Positions 15,665-22,482 of a stretch of DNA of 64,000 bases are shown here, piece by piece. Below the pieces are notes generated by a model. The model saw nothing but the letters and a program-made list of their open reading frames with translations. It was not told where the DNA came from and ran no database searches. The stretch is from the IMG/VR virus record IMGVR_UViG_3300024495_000015, positions 1-64,000 of that record; one strand, 5' to 3'. Position 1 is the stretch's first letter. Every line of letters starts with the position of its first letter. This DNA is from a virus. The position numbers and the translations under genes were made by a program.

Positions 15665-16440
15665 ATTTTTTGATCATATTCAACGATAACCCAACGATTA
15701 TCATTTAAATGGGAATTTACCAACAGCAATCCATTATCAGCTCTTAGATCATGAAAATAAAGATCTGCTTTTAAGTCTAAAGGTAAAGAATCAACTAGAC
15801 AAAATACAGAACTTGGGGAAACATGAATCTCTGTAGCATTTTCAATGACTTTAATCCAATCTAATAGATTATCTGTTATATTATCTTTTATTTTTATGAT
15901 TGTCAAGTCAGAGTTTTTGCCATTTCTCCAACCAAACATATCAAATTCATATTCATCGCTTGCACTTGATGAATCGTGTACAAGAATATAATTTTTTACA
16001 TTCCCAACTACTTTTTCGTAAAGATCATCCGCTCCCTTTATTTGTTTTGGTAATTTGAAATTACTATATCTTTCCGAATAAAGAACTTCTGCTTGTTCAT
16101 AAAACTGTCTCTCAAAATTTATTCCAACCCATTTTGGGGGGCATTGTTCTCTTTCCAGATAAGTATAAATGACTTTATCATAACCTATTTTAAGGTAATC
16201 AAATTTAGTTTCAGAAGACCAATCAGAAACTTCTTTTTCAAGATTATCCCAATCATTATCAAATGCTTTTGGAATAATATTTGGGAAATCTTGATAGAGA
16301 CAATCTATTGTGTTATAAAACTTTTTTCTGCATGGTAAATATAAAGTCTCATACTTTTGTGCATAATGATGCACCATACCATTACAAAGAAAATGATCAC
16401 CCAAACCAGGATGATGATGAAGAATTAAATTTTTTTTCAT
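15661..16440 (-). CDS. GT-B glycosyltransferase-like protein, paralog A (GT9-like)
   Basis: 259 residues. LILHHHPGLGDHFLCNGMVHHY opens the protein and has the G-x-G-D loop of GT-B enzymes such as LPS heptosyltransferases (GT9); KNYILVHDSSSASDEYEF and EIHVSPSSVFCLVDSL are the later donor-side segments. It is about 40% similar by eye to the next gene and is a tandem duplicate. GT9 assignment is tentative. Confidence 0.6.
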   Translation of the reverse strand: MKKNLILHHHPGLGDHFLCNGMVHHYAQKYETLYLPCRKKFYNTIDCLYQDFPNIIPKAFDNDWDNLEKEVSDWSSETKFDYLKIGYDKVIYTYLEREQCPPKWVGINFERQFYEQAEVLYSERYSNFKLPKQIKGADDLYEKVVGNVKNYILVHDSSSASDEYEFDMFGWRNGKNSDLTIIKIKDNITDNLLDWIKVIENATEIHVSPSSVFCLVDSLPLDLKADLYFHDLRADNGLLLVNSHLNDNRWVIVEYDQKI

Positions 16441-17246
16441 TACATTAAATGAGAGTATCTAACTATGTTCCAGCGATTAAATCCTGTTGCTAAACAATTT
16501 ATTTGCTGCATAGTGTTATATCGAATATCATGATAAAAAAGTTTGGCATTAATTTTAGTACATACACTATCAACAAGATGAAAAAATCCACTGTTTACAC
16601 AATGTATCTCTCTTGCATTTTCAATTAGTTTCATATAAGAAAGAACATTATTAGTTTGCCCCTTTTTAATTTCAATTACTTTGCTTGGAATTTTTTCATC
16701 AGGTCTCCAAGATGAAATTTCTATGGGATATTCATTTCTAAAACTTGAATTTTTATGAACTACAATGTAGTCATTATTATCACCAACTAATTTTTCATAG
16801 ACTTCATCAACATCAGGAATTTTTTTAGGCAAAACAAACTTTTCATATCTATCTTTATAAAACATATTTGCTTGTTCATAAAACTGTCTTTCAAAGTTTG
16901 GAGCAAACTTTTCTGGATATGCTTCACCTTCTCCTCTTGGAGTATTTTTCCTCATCATTTCTCGATAATTTAAGTTCTCAAACCCAAGTCTTATAATTGG
17001 GTATCCCATCTGTTGAGCCCAAGGAAACATTTCTCTTTCAAGAGTTGCCCAATCATCATGAAAAGAATGAACAATAATATTTGGATAATCACTATACAAA
17101 CATTCTAAAGTTTCAAAATACCTATGATGAGTAGGGATATGCAAACGATCGGTCATTTTTACATATTCATGAACAATTGCATTACAAATGAAATGATCAC
17201 CAAGTCCAGTATGATGATGAAAAACTAAATCAGAATATTTTTGCAT
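16440..17246 (-). CDS. GT-B glycosyltransferase-like protein, paralog B (GT9-like)
   Basis: 268 residues. LVFHHHTGLGDHFICNAIVH, NFERQFYEQANMFYKDRY, DYIVVHKNSS and EIHCVNSGFFHLVDSV line up with paralog A over the full length. Stop and start of the pair share a base. Probably adds a second residue of similar type; acceptor and donor unknown. Confidence 0.6.
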   Translation of the reverse strand: MQKYSDLVFHHHTGLGDHFICNAIVHEYVKMTDRLHIPTHHRYFETLECLYSDYPNIIVHSFHDDWATLEREMFPWAQQMGYPIIRLGFENLNYREMMRKNTPRGEGEAYPEKFAPNFERQFYEQANMFYKDRYEKFVLPKKIPDVDEVYEKLVGDNNDYIVVHKNSSFRNEYPIEISSWRPDEKIPSKVIEIKKGQTNNVLSYMKLIENAREIHCVNSGFFHLVDSVCTKINAKLFYHDIRYNTMQQINCLATGFNRWNIVRYSHLM

Positions 17247-17247
17247 A

Positions 17248-18090
17248 TTAGTTTAGATTACCAAATTCATCAAATTGAAAAACATTATTGACACTTCCTC
17301 GATAAAGATTCATCCATAAACCACAATTGCCCGTATGATTGACGACATATGAACATTCAGAAACACACCTAAGTGCAGAATCAAACCACTGCATCCAATC
17401 CATAGTATCTTTCCCTTCGTTCTCCATTACAGTGTTCATTGCATCTGTACCGTAAGTCGAAGGAGTTTCTTCAAAGTGAATAACCATATCTCCAAGTTCA
17501 TTTTTAAAATAATCTATAACTTGTGTCTGATCACTTTGAACTAAAACTTTTTTAGCAGAAGTTGCTTGTAAAAGTTGCTTAACCGCTATCAAATAATTTG
17601 AAGGATGCGATAAACGAACTTCAGTCCACTTATCAGTTCCTCTATAAAGAACAGAAATTGTTTCTGTAGGATTAATATTATATTTTTGCATTAAAAAATT
17701 TTTTCTTTCCAAAATTAAATCACTTGGATTAAAAAACTTATTAATTACTTGATTATAATATTCAAAATCATAAAGTCCAAATTGCTTTTTATTTTCGTCA
17801 GGCAAAGCAACTTTTTTAAACAACTTTACTTTTTTATTAAAATCAATTTTATAAAAATCTGGGAAAATATCACGATTCTCATCTTTTTTGAATCTCTTGA
17901 ATCCCATTGAATAATTAATTACATCAGGTTCTATACCATGACTTAATAAGATTAAGAGAGAAAGAAATGCTTGTGTTTGATTAGAATAAAACCCACAGTT
18001 CCACATGCAATCCAGCTGATTCATTTCTGGATGATTAATCGAACTGCACCCCCCAGTAGATGCAGTATATTTACAATGTCGTAACTTCAT
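17248..18090 (-). CDS. Fucosyltransferase-like (NodZ/FUT8-type) glycosyltransferase
   Basis: 280 residues. SVLYRGTDKWTEV carries the R-G-T-D motif, VLVQSDQTQVIDYF the next conserved strand, and SECSYVVNHTGNCGLWMNLYRG the C-terminal donor site. These enzymes use GDP-fucose-type donors. The preceding gene makes GDP-L-galactose in plants, so GDP-L-galactose is a possible donor (inference). It overlaps that gene by 4 bases. Confidence 0.72.
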   Translation of the reverse strand: MKLRHCKYTASTGGCSSINHPEMNQLDCMWNCGFYSNQTQAFLSLLILLSHGIEPDVINYSMGFKRFKKDENRDIFPDFYKIDFNKKVKLFKKVALPDENKKQFGLYDFEYYNQVINKFFNPSDLILERKNFLMQKYNINPTETISVLYRGTDKWTEVRLSHPSNYLIAVKQLLQATSAKKVLVQSDQTQVIDYFKNELGDMVIHFEETPSTYGTDAMNTVMENEGKDTMDWMQWFDSALRCVSECSYVVNHTGNCGLWMNLYRGSVNNVFQFDEFGNLN

Positions 18091-19172
18091 TTTAATTCAA
18101 TTTGAGTTTTAATCCAGTTATAAGTTTTACGAATACCCTCTTCAAGAGTTTGAGAGTAATCCCAACCTAGTTTTTCGCGAATAAGATCATTGTTAGAATT
18201 TCGACCACGAACACCTAGAGGACCATCAATATGATTTTTTTCTACAACTTTACCTGCGACTTTAGCAGCAGTATCTACTAGTTGATTAATAGTAACCATT
18301 TCTTCAGAACCAATATTCACAGGTCCAATAAAATCACTATCCATCAATCTGCGGGTTGCTTCGATACATTCATCAATATACAAGAAGGAACGAGTTTGTA
18401 ACCCGTCTCCCCACACCTCGATAGTTCCACCTTCCTCTGAAAGGTAGGCAACTTTACGGCAAATTGCTGCAGGAGATTTTTCCCTTCCCCCTTCCCAGGT
18501 TCCTTCAGGTCCAAAGATATTATGATACCGAGCAACCCGAACAGGGATCCCGTGATTACGAGAATAAGCGAAAAACAACCGCTCTGAGAAGAGTTTTTCC
18601 CAACCATATTCAGAATCTGGTGCTGCGGGATATGCTGATTCTTCACGGCAATCTGGATTATTGGGATCAAGTTGATTATGTTCTGGATACATGCAAGCAG
18701 AACTAGAATAAAAGATTTTAGTCTGATAGTCTAGAACAGGTCGAACACATTCAGTACCATTATCTACACCATTAAAAGTTTCATTAAACTGACGCTGTGC
18801 TTCAAGAACATTAAGATTAATGGTTGCAGAGTTATGCATGATGTCTGCATCATTTTCGCCAGTGAAAACAAATCCAGCACCACCCATATCTGCAGCAAAC
18901 TGATAAATCTCATGGAAAGGGCGAATGTAACGATAAGGGACTGAATTATAAAAATTACCCTGTTCGCCTTTGAATTCAAGGGTACATCGAACAAAACCCA
19001 TGTCCCTCAAGTCTCCCAAAACAAATTCATCTGCTTCGGAAATTGAAAACTCGGGATACTTAATATCAACTCCACGGACCCAATATCCCTCAGACTTTAA
19101 TCTCTTTACCATGTGACTTCCAATGAATCCACCAGCACCTAATACAAGTGCAGTTTTCTTATAATCACTCAT
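18087..19172 (-). CDS. GDP-mannose 3,5-epimerase-like protein
   Basis: 361 residues, the family's usual length. VLGAGGFIGSHMV is the NAD site; YSSSACMYPE contains the catalytic Cys; SEYGWEK the Y-x-x-x-K; and ARYHNIFGPEGTWEGGREK is diagnostic for plant-type GDP-mannose 3,5-epimerase, which converts GDP-D-mannose to GDP-L-galactose and GDP-L-gulose. First gene of the glycan operon. Other GDP-sugar epimerases lack the GTWEGGREK segment. Confidence 0.85.
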   Translation of the reverse strand: MSDYKKTALVLGAGGFIGSHMVKRLKSEGYWVRGVDIKYPEFSISEADEFVLGDLRDMGFVRCTLEFKGEQGNFYNSVPYRYIRPFHEIYQFAADMGGAGFVFTGENDADIMHNSATINLNVLEAQRQFNETFNGVDNGTECVRPVLDYQTKIFYSSSACMYPEHNQLDPNNPDCREESAYPAAPDSEYGWEKLFSERLFFAYSRNHGIPVRVARYHNIFGPEGTWEGGREKSPAAICRKVAYLSEEGGTIEVWGDGLQTRSFLYIDECIEATRRLMDSDFIGPVNIGSEEMVTINQLVDTAAKVAGKVVEKNHIDGPLGVRGRNSNNDLIREKLGWDYSQTLEEGIRKTYNWIKTQIELK

Positions 19173-19198
19173 AGATCAATAAATTTCTCTTAGTATAT

Positions 19199-19204
19199 AT
19201 TATA
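19199..19204 (-). promoter_or_regulatory. -10 element (TATAAT) before the glycan operon
   Basis: Exact TATAAT 27 bases before the epimerase gene, placed directly after a terminator U-tract (TTTTTTTGTATAAT). No good -35 is visible at 17 bases, so strength is uncertain. Confidence 0.5.
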
Positions 19205-19364
19205 CAAAAAAAGAGGGGTTATGTAAACCCCTCTTTTGAAAATTCAGGCTCGCCACCAATTCTTTGACTGGAAATTGGAAACCAGGCGGAGAAAGAATTC
19301 CCCATCCGCACCACTTGCTCTTGAGAGAAGCAAGAAACTCATAGGGGTCATTTGACTCCACCAC
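19200..19364 (-). other. In-frame open extension after the 19365 gene (possible GTG-start mini-gene)
   Basis: Directly after the TAA of the 19365-19598 gene the same frame stays open for 54 codons with protein-like content (NDPYEFLASLKSK, SPPGFQFPVKEL). It begins GTG GTG but has no Shine-Dalgarno. An alternative frame has ATG 19351 with GGAG upstream (35 residues). Which frame, if any, is used cannot be settled. Confidence 0.35.
19211..19235 (-). terminator. Intrinsic terminator upstream of the glycan operon
   Basis: AAGAGGGGTT / AACCCCTCTT, 10-bp stem, 5-base loop, then seven T on the minus strand. It also has an A-rich flank, so it could work in both directions. Confidence 0.85.
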
Positions 19365-19598
19365 TTAGTTTTGAGAAACTAAGAAAAGTTGGGTTAACTT
19401 TGATATCTCGGTAATACCAAAGAATGCACATAAGAATAATACATCCCAAAGTTTTAGTTTAATAGCAAAAGGTATTGTGAGTAGTCCCCCAATAACTTTT
19501 ATCATTAAACCGTATTTAAATTCTCCCCACAACATAGTTTGATAACCAATTATAAGGAGAATGTTTCCAATCCACCGAAGCAAATCAGATTTAGACAT
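19365..19598 (-). CDS. Small multi-pass membrane protein
   Basis: 77 residues with three hydrophobic stretches (about 8-22, 32-46 and 50-72): LLRWIGNILLIIGYQTM, IKVIGGLLTIPFAIKL, DVLFLCAFFGI. GGGAG stands 11 bases before the ATG. No known family; the composition suggests an inner- or thylakoid-membrane protein. Confidence 0.65.
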   Translation of the reverse strand: MSKSDLLRWIGNILLIIGYQTMLWGEFKYGLMIKVIGGLLTIPFAIKLKLWDVLFLCAFFGITEISKLTQLFLVSQN

Positions 19599-19646
19599 AA
19601 GGGGTTTTGCTCCCGACCAGTGCTGTTAAAGTCCATCCGTGACTAT

Positions 19647-19886
19647 TTACTCATCATCATCTCTCACATAACAAGGAACACGATCTGGATCTAACCATTT
19701 CGCATATTCAATATCTTCCATTGCAGTAGAACATTGTAAAACATTATCAAAAAGATAAATGTCATTCCAGCGTTTGGTATACTCGTTTTGTTTTTGCATA
19801 CGGTAATCAGGTTTACCGTTGATTTCAAGGATACCCGCCTCAATAAAGCGATATCCTTCTCGTTCAAGAAGAACTTTTGTCTTCAT
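19647..19886 (-). CDS. Hypothetical protein, acidic tail
   Basis: 79 residues, MKTKVLLEREGYRFIEAGIL followed by a Tyr/Arg-rich middle and an acidic end (VRDDDE). Overlaps the upstream stop by 4 bases (ATGA). Soluble, function unknown. Confidence 0.65.
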   Translation of the reverse strand: MKTKVLLEREGYRFIEAGILEINGKPDYRMQKQNEYTKRWNDIYLFDNVLQCSTAMEDIEYAKWLDPDRVPCYVRDDDE

Positions 19887-20098
19887 GCCACCTCTACAGA
19901 TTCGAGATCAGCAAGAACATATTCCATAAGCATTTCATAGTCATCTAGAGGATCACCAGAGAATACTACACCTTCGTTCTCATAGTACCGACGAACCTTT
20001 TTGTAGAGTTTCGGATTCTTTACATCAAGGTAGAAGTCACCGTTTGCTGCTCCACGAAGAGTTTGGATGTCTTTCTTGAATTTTGCTGTGAGAGTCAT
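19883..20098 (-). CDS. Conserved hypothetical protein
   Basis: 71 residues from ATG 20098, which lies 23 bases downstream of the -10 at 20121; the longer reading to 20149 would cross the promoter. MTLTAKFKKDIQTLRGAANG, a Lys-rich KLYKKVRRYYEN helix and an acidic C-terminus. Probably a small folded protein of the early operon; role unknown. Confidence 0.65.
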   Translation of the reverse strand: MTLTAKFKKDIQTLRGAANGDFYLDVKNPKLYKKVRRYYENEGVVFSGDPLDDYEMLMEYVLADLESVEVA

Positions 20099-20120
20099 TG
20101 TTTTGAATGTTGACCTTAGT

Positions 20121-20149
20121 ATTATAAGGGGTTGACTTGAAGAAGTCAA
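20121..20149 (-). promoter_or_regulatory. Sigma-70 promoter with -35 inside a hairpin
   Basis: TTGACT (20144-20149) - 17 bases - TATAAT (20121-20126), minus strand. The -35 forms one arm of the palindrome TTGACTT-CTTC-AAGTCAA (20132-20149). It lies just after tRNA-Met and drives 19883 and 19647. Confidence 0.82.
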
Positions 20150-20174
20150 GGTGGACAGTAGAGTTTCTGTCCTA

Positions 20175-20247
20175 TGCTCGTCAGGGGAATCTAACCCCTC
20201 TTCGGCGCTTTATGAGAACGCTGCATTCGACAGATTGCTAGACGAGC
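20175..20247 (-). tRNA. tRNA with CAT anticodon (Met; or Ile if lysidinylated)
   Basis: 73 bases. Acceptor GCTCGTC/GACGAGC, anticodon stem GCGTT/AGCGC with loop CTCATAA, T arm AGGGG/CCCCT with loop TTAGATT. The D loop has only one clear G pair partner and the T loop has A for C, so it is slightly degenerate. Its first 10 bases are also the end of the HNH gene. Confidence 0.75.
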
Positions 20248-20681
20248 GTTTGTAAAAATTGATTCCAAGAATTTCCATTATGGAGTTCTTGATGACAATT
20301 ATGACATAAAAGATCACACTTGTCTATTTCTTCTTTTAGAGTTTCATACTTTGTATTTCCAAATCTTCTAGCATCAAGATTTAGTTCTTTTTGTGATGGA
20401 TCTCTATGATGAAAGCACAGCATTGCTGGTCTGTTTTCACCACACTGTTGACATTTTCCACCTTTATTTTGAATTGCTTCCCATTTTCTTTCATAAGAAA
20501 CTCTTTTTTGTCTTTCGTAAGTGTTTCTTTGTACTTGTTTAGGTTTATAGTTTGTGTCGTTTTTATAACGCCATCTTTGTCTACAAGCATTGCTACACCA
20601 TTTTTTTAGTCGTCCTTTTGTGACTCTTTCATTTAATATATCACAACCACAATTATGACAGGTAGATATTAAAGTAAACAT
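20238..20681 (-). CDS. HNH endonuclease with N-terminal zinc fingers
   Basis: 147 residues. Two treble-clef-like Cys sets at the N-terminus (CHNCGCD, WCSNACRQR), then KCQQCGENRP, CFHHRDPSQKELN and LLCHNCHQELHNG, a complete HNH nuclease core with a structural zinc site. The last codons and the TAG stop lie inside the tRNA-Met acceptor stem. It has a late promoter at 20708. A free-standing homing endonuclease is the likely role. Confidence 0.83.
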   Translation of the reverse strand: MFTLISTCHNCGCDILNERVTKGRLKKWCSNACRQRWRYKNDTNYKPKQVQRNTYERQKRVSYERKWEAIQNKGGKCQQCGENRPAMLCFHHRDPSQKELNLDARRFGNTKYETLKEEIDKCDLLCHNCHQELHNGNSWNQFLQTLV

Positions 20682-20707
20682 ATTGGTGTTATGAATATAT
20701 ACATAAT

Positions 20708-20715
20708 TATTTATA
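20708..20715 (-). promoter_or_regulatory. T4-type late promoter for the HNH gene
   Basis: Exact TATAAATA, 27 bases before the HNH start, between the HNH gene and tRNA-Ile. Confidence 0.65.
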
Positions 20716-20727
20716 AAAATTATGTAA

Positions 20728-20799
20728 TGGGAATACTGGGAGTTGAACCCAGACTAAGCCCTTATAAGGAGCCCGCTCTAACCATTAAGCTATACTCCC
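20728..20799 (-). tRNA. tRNA-Ile (TAT)
   Basis: 72 bases. Acceptor GGGAGTA/TATTCCC, anticodon loop CTTATAA (anticodon UAU, reads AUA), T arm CTGGG/CCCAG with TTCAACT. AUA is rare in many hosts but common in AT-rich phage. Confidence 0.88.
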
Positions 20800-20838
20800 C
20801 TGAATCCAGATCTATAATAGCGGATCTGGAACGCTTTG

Positions 20839-21069
20839 TCAAGAACCTTCTTCGTGGTCGGTGTGTATTCGTATCACATCGTCGTCCACATCAGATTCTA
20901 CTGCAAACTTTATGGTTTCGTTGTATGGAACAATCACTGCGCTTCTTTCTCCATCAGTAATAATAAACGATTCACCATTTTCTACTCTTTGTATTAGATT
21001 GTCAAAATCTGCTTGAAACTCTTCAACCGTAAATTTTTGGAGATCTGAAAGTTCTGGATACATTTTCAT
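20839..21069 (-). CDS. Phd/YefM-like antitoxin, orphan
   Basis: 76 residues. FTVEEFQADFDNLIQRVENG then ESFIITDGERSAVIVPYNE follows the Phd/YefM fold: N-terminal beta-helix DNA-binding part with V-x-x-F and a G-E-x-x-x-I-T strand pair. The C-terminus is very acidic (VESDVDDDVIRIHTDHEEG), as in toxin-binding tails. No toxin gene is next to it, only tRNAs. It may neutralise a host toxin; inferred. Confidence 0.65.
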   Translation of the reverse strand: MKMYPELSDLQKFTVEEFQADFDNLIQRVENGESFIITDGERSAVIVPYNETIKFAVESDVDDDVIRIHTDHEEGS

Positions 21070-21087
21070 AAAGTGAAGTTTTATGAG

Positions 21088-21161
21088 TCGGGGTGACAGG
21101 ATTCGAACCTGCGACCCTCTGCTCCCAAAGCAGATGCGCTACCAAGCTGCGCTACACCCCG
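21088..21161 (-). tRNA. tRNA-Pro (TGG)
   Basis: 74 bases. Acceptor CGGGGTG/CACCCCG, D arm GCGC...GCGC, anticodon stem TCTGC/GCAGA with loop TTTGGGA, T arm GCAGG/CCTGT with TTCGAAT. All arms sound. Confidence 0.95.
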
Positions 21162-21278
21162 TTACTTGTTTTTGTGTATGTACATAATACCAGCAAAAGG
21201 TACAACTGTCAATCCCATTCCACAAAGAAAAAGAAAGAAAGGACTTGCTGCTAGGGTTTCAACCAAGTGGAAAATCAT
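21162..21278 (-). CDS. Mini membrane protein (38 aa)
   Basis: MIFHLVETLAASPFFLFLCG then GLTVVPFAGIMYI and a short basic tail: one long or two short membrane helices. Its stop ends one base before tRNA-Pro and its start overlaps the next gene by 4 bases. A sigma-70 promoter lies within the coding sequence. Confidence 0.5.
   Translation of the reverse strand: MIFHLVETLAASPFFLFLCGMGLTVVPFAGIMYIHKNK
21184..21212 (-). promoter_or_regulatory. Sigma-70 promoter for tRNA-Pro and the antitoxin
   Basis: TTGACA (21207-21212) - 17 bases - TATTAT (21184-21189), minus strand; predicted start about 15 bases before tRNA-Pro. Confidence 0.7.
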
Positions 21279-21475
21279 CTTCCTCTCCAGTTCTTGTATT
21301 CATAATACATGTATTGGTCAACTTCGTCAAGTCCTTGTAAAGGGGCGTTAACATTCCAAATAGACCATTCTTTGCAAAACTGTTTAATATCTATATTGTT
21401 TACAATATTGTGCCCATACATTCTCACAAAAGAAGACATTGCAAAATTGTATCTTTGTTTATTTGACATATGCAT
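21275..21475 (-). CDS. Hypothetical protein
   Basis: 66 residues, rich in aromatic residues (YNFAMSSFVRMYGHN, DQYMYYEYKNWRG). Soluble, no known domain. It is part of a chain of overlapping mini-genes (21162-22009). A start two codons later at 21469 is also possible. Confidence 0.6.
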   Translation of the reverse strand: MHMSNKQRYNFAMSSFVRMYGHNIVNNIDIKQFCKEWSIWNVNAPLQGLDEVDQYMYYEYKNWRGR

Positions 21476-21551
21476 AATTAAGTCCCCAATAAATCCACAA
21501 ACTAATTGTAGAAAAATATATTAAGGATAATACAAAAAGTGTTTTAGTCAT
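21459..21551 (-). CDS. Mini membrane protein (30 aa)
   Basis: MTKTLFVLSLIYFSTISLWI then YWGLNYAYVK: a single helix with a positive N-terminus. It overlaps the genes on both sides (17 and 8 bases). Function unknown. Confidence 0.5.
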   Translation of the reverse strand: MTKTLFVLSLIYFSTISLWIYWGLNYAYVK

Positions 21552-21657
21552 CTTCTTCGTCCTCGTAAGTTGATGGTTCTTCAAAGAGTTCATCCATTTT
21601 CTGTTGAAAAACTCTTTGGTATAGTTCTTGTAAGTCTTCTTCGGTGAATCTTACCAT
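21544..21657 (-). CDS. Mini acidic protein (37 aa)
   Basis: MVRFTEEDLQELYQRVFQQK then an acidic tail (EEPSTYEDEEDD). One amphipathic helix plus disorder. Six bases lie between the upstream stop and this start. Confidence 0.5.
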   Translation of the reverse strand: MVRFTEEDLQELYQRVFQQKMDELFEEPSTYEDEEDD

Positions 21658-21662
21658 TCTCT

Positions 21663-21863
21663 CTATAAGGATATTTTTAACCAGGGTAATAGAGGAGGAA
21701 TAACACCAACTAATCTTAAAAGTCCCTCAGCAAATAAAGCAAGAACCACCCAACCGACGCACATACTAATGATAGAAGCATTACGGTTGTGTCTTCTGAT
21801 AGCATCATCGATCATCTCCTGAACTTCAGAACGGGTAATAAACTCTTCTTGTTCGTGCATCAT
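21663..21863 (-). CDS. Small membrane protein with N-terminal coiled helix
   Basis: 66 residues: a charged helix (residues 1-29, RSEVQEMIDDAIRRH) then one membrane segment (30-60, ISMCVGWVVLALFAEGLLRL). GGAG stands 7 bases before ATG 21863. The architecture is like small phage membrane anchors; function unknown. Confidence 0.6.
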   Translation of the reverse strand: MMHEQEEFITRSEVQEMIDDAIRRHNRNASIISMCVGWVVLALFAEGLLRLVGVIPPLLPWLKISL

Positions 21864-22009
21864 TTCTCGTCTCCAAGAAACTTTGCAAGAGGATCTTTGC
21901 GGGTTTTTAAAATCTCACATGCTCTATAATAAAACATATTATTGGTGTTACCAGAGGCTTCAAAAGTTGCCTTGATCTTCACCCAATTTTCATAGGTGTG
22001 TTGATCCAT
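21860..22009 (-). CDS. Small hypothetical protein (49 aa)
   Basis: MDQHTYENWVKIKATFEASG, FYYRACEILKTRKDP and an end in FLGDEK. Helical, soluble. ATGATG junction with the next gene. First gene of the mini-gene chain, 21 bases after a TATAAT. Confidence 0.55.
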   Translation of the reverse strand: MDQHTYENWVKIKATFEASGNTNNMFYYRACEILKTRKDPLAKFLGDEK

Positions 22010-22029
22010 AGGTTTGTCCCTGTGATACT

Positions 22030-22035
22030 ATTATA
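22030..22035 (-). promoter_or_regulatory. -10 element (TATAAT) of the mini-gene chain
   Basis: TATAAT with TTGACT 21 bases upstream (too far) or TTTGAA at 16 bases. A usable but imperfect sigma-70 promoter. Confidence 0.45.
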
Positions 22036-22122
22036 TACTAATCACAGACACTTCAAAGTCAACTTTTTGTGTTCATATCGTAACACTGTTGAAGAAATTA
22101 TTAAATTTGTAAGTTATCTTAA

Positions 22123-22205
22123 CGGAAAGAACAGGAATCGAACCTGCGAGGGCGTTAACCCCAGCCGCTTTCAAGGCGGTGTCCTCGACCAACCGGACTC
22201 TTTCC
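22123..22205 (-). tRNA. tRNA-Ser (TGA)
   Basis: 83 bases with a long variable arm. Acceptor GGAAAGA/TCTTTCC, anticodon loop CTTGAAA (UGA), T arm CAGG/CCTG with TTCGATT. The outermost anticodon-stem pair is an A-C mismatch. Confidence 0.88.
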
Positions 22206-22215
22206 AGTAATAGGT

Positions 22216-22467
22216 TCAACGAACCTCAAAATCCAAACGCTTTACTTTGCGTTGGCGTCTTGCCTCTTGCCAGGCAATATCTTGTGAAGTCAGAACATTT
22301 GATTTTTGTTCTTTCTGAATAGAGTTTAGCATAACAATACGAGATAAGTCAACTGCTGAAACTTTATCTCCACGGATCGTTGCCATATTAGGACATCCAC
22401 AAGTGACTGTTTTTGATGGGTGTCCTGTTAATTCTTTATTGCAATCTTTGCATCTTATTGAAATCAT
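22216..22467 (-). CDS. Conserved hypothetical protein with zinc-ribbon-like Cys
   Basis: 83 residues. ISIRCKDCNKEL...VTCGCPN gives C-x2-C and C-x-C, a half zinc-ribbon. The C-terminus is basic (EARRQRKVKRLDFEVR). May bind RNA or DNA; not assigned. It lies 10 bases upstream of tRNA-Ser. Confidence 0.68.
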   Translation of the reverse strand: MISIRCKDCNKELTGHPSKTVTCGCPNMATIRGDKVSAVDLSRIVMLNSIQKEQKSNVLTSQDIAWQEARRQRKVKRLDFEVR

Positions 22468-22482
22468 TATTCTTCATCCTAT

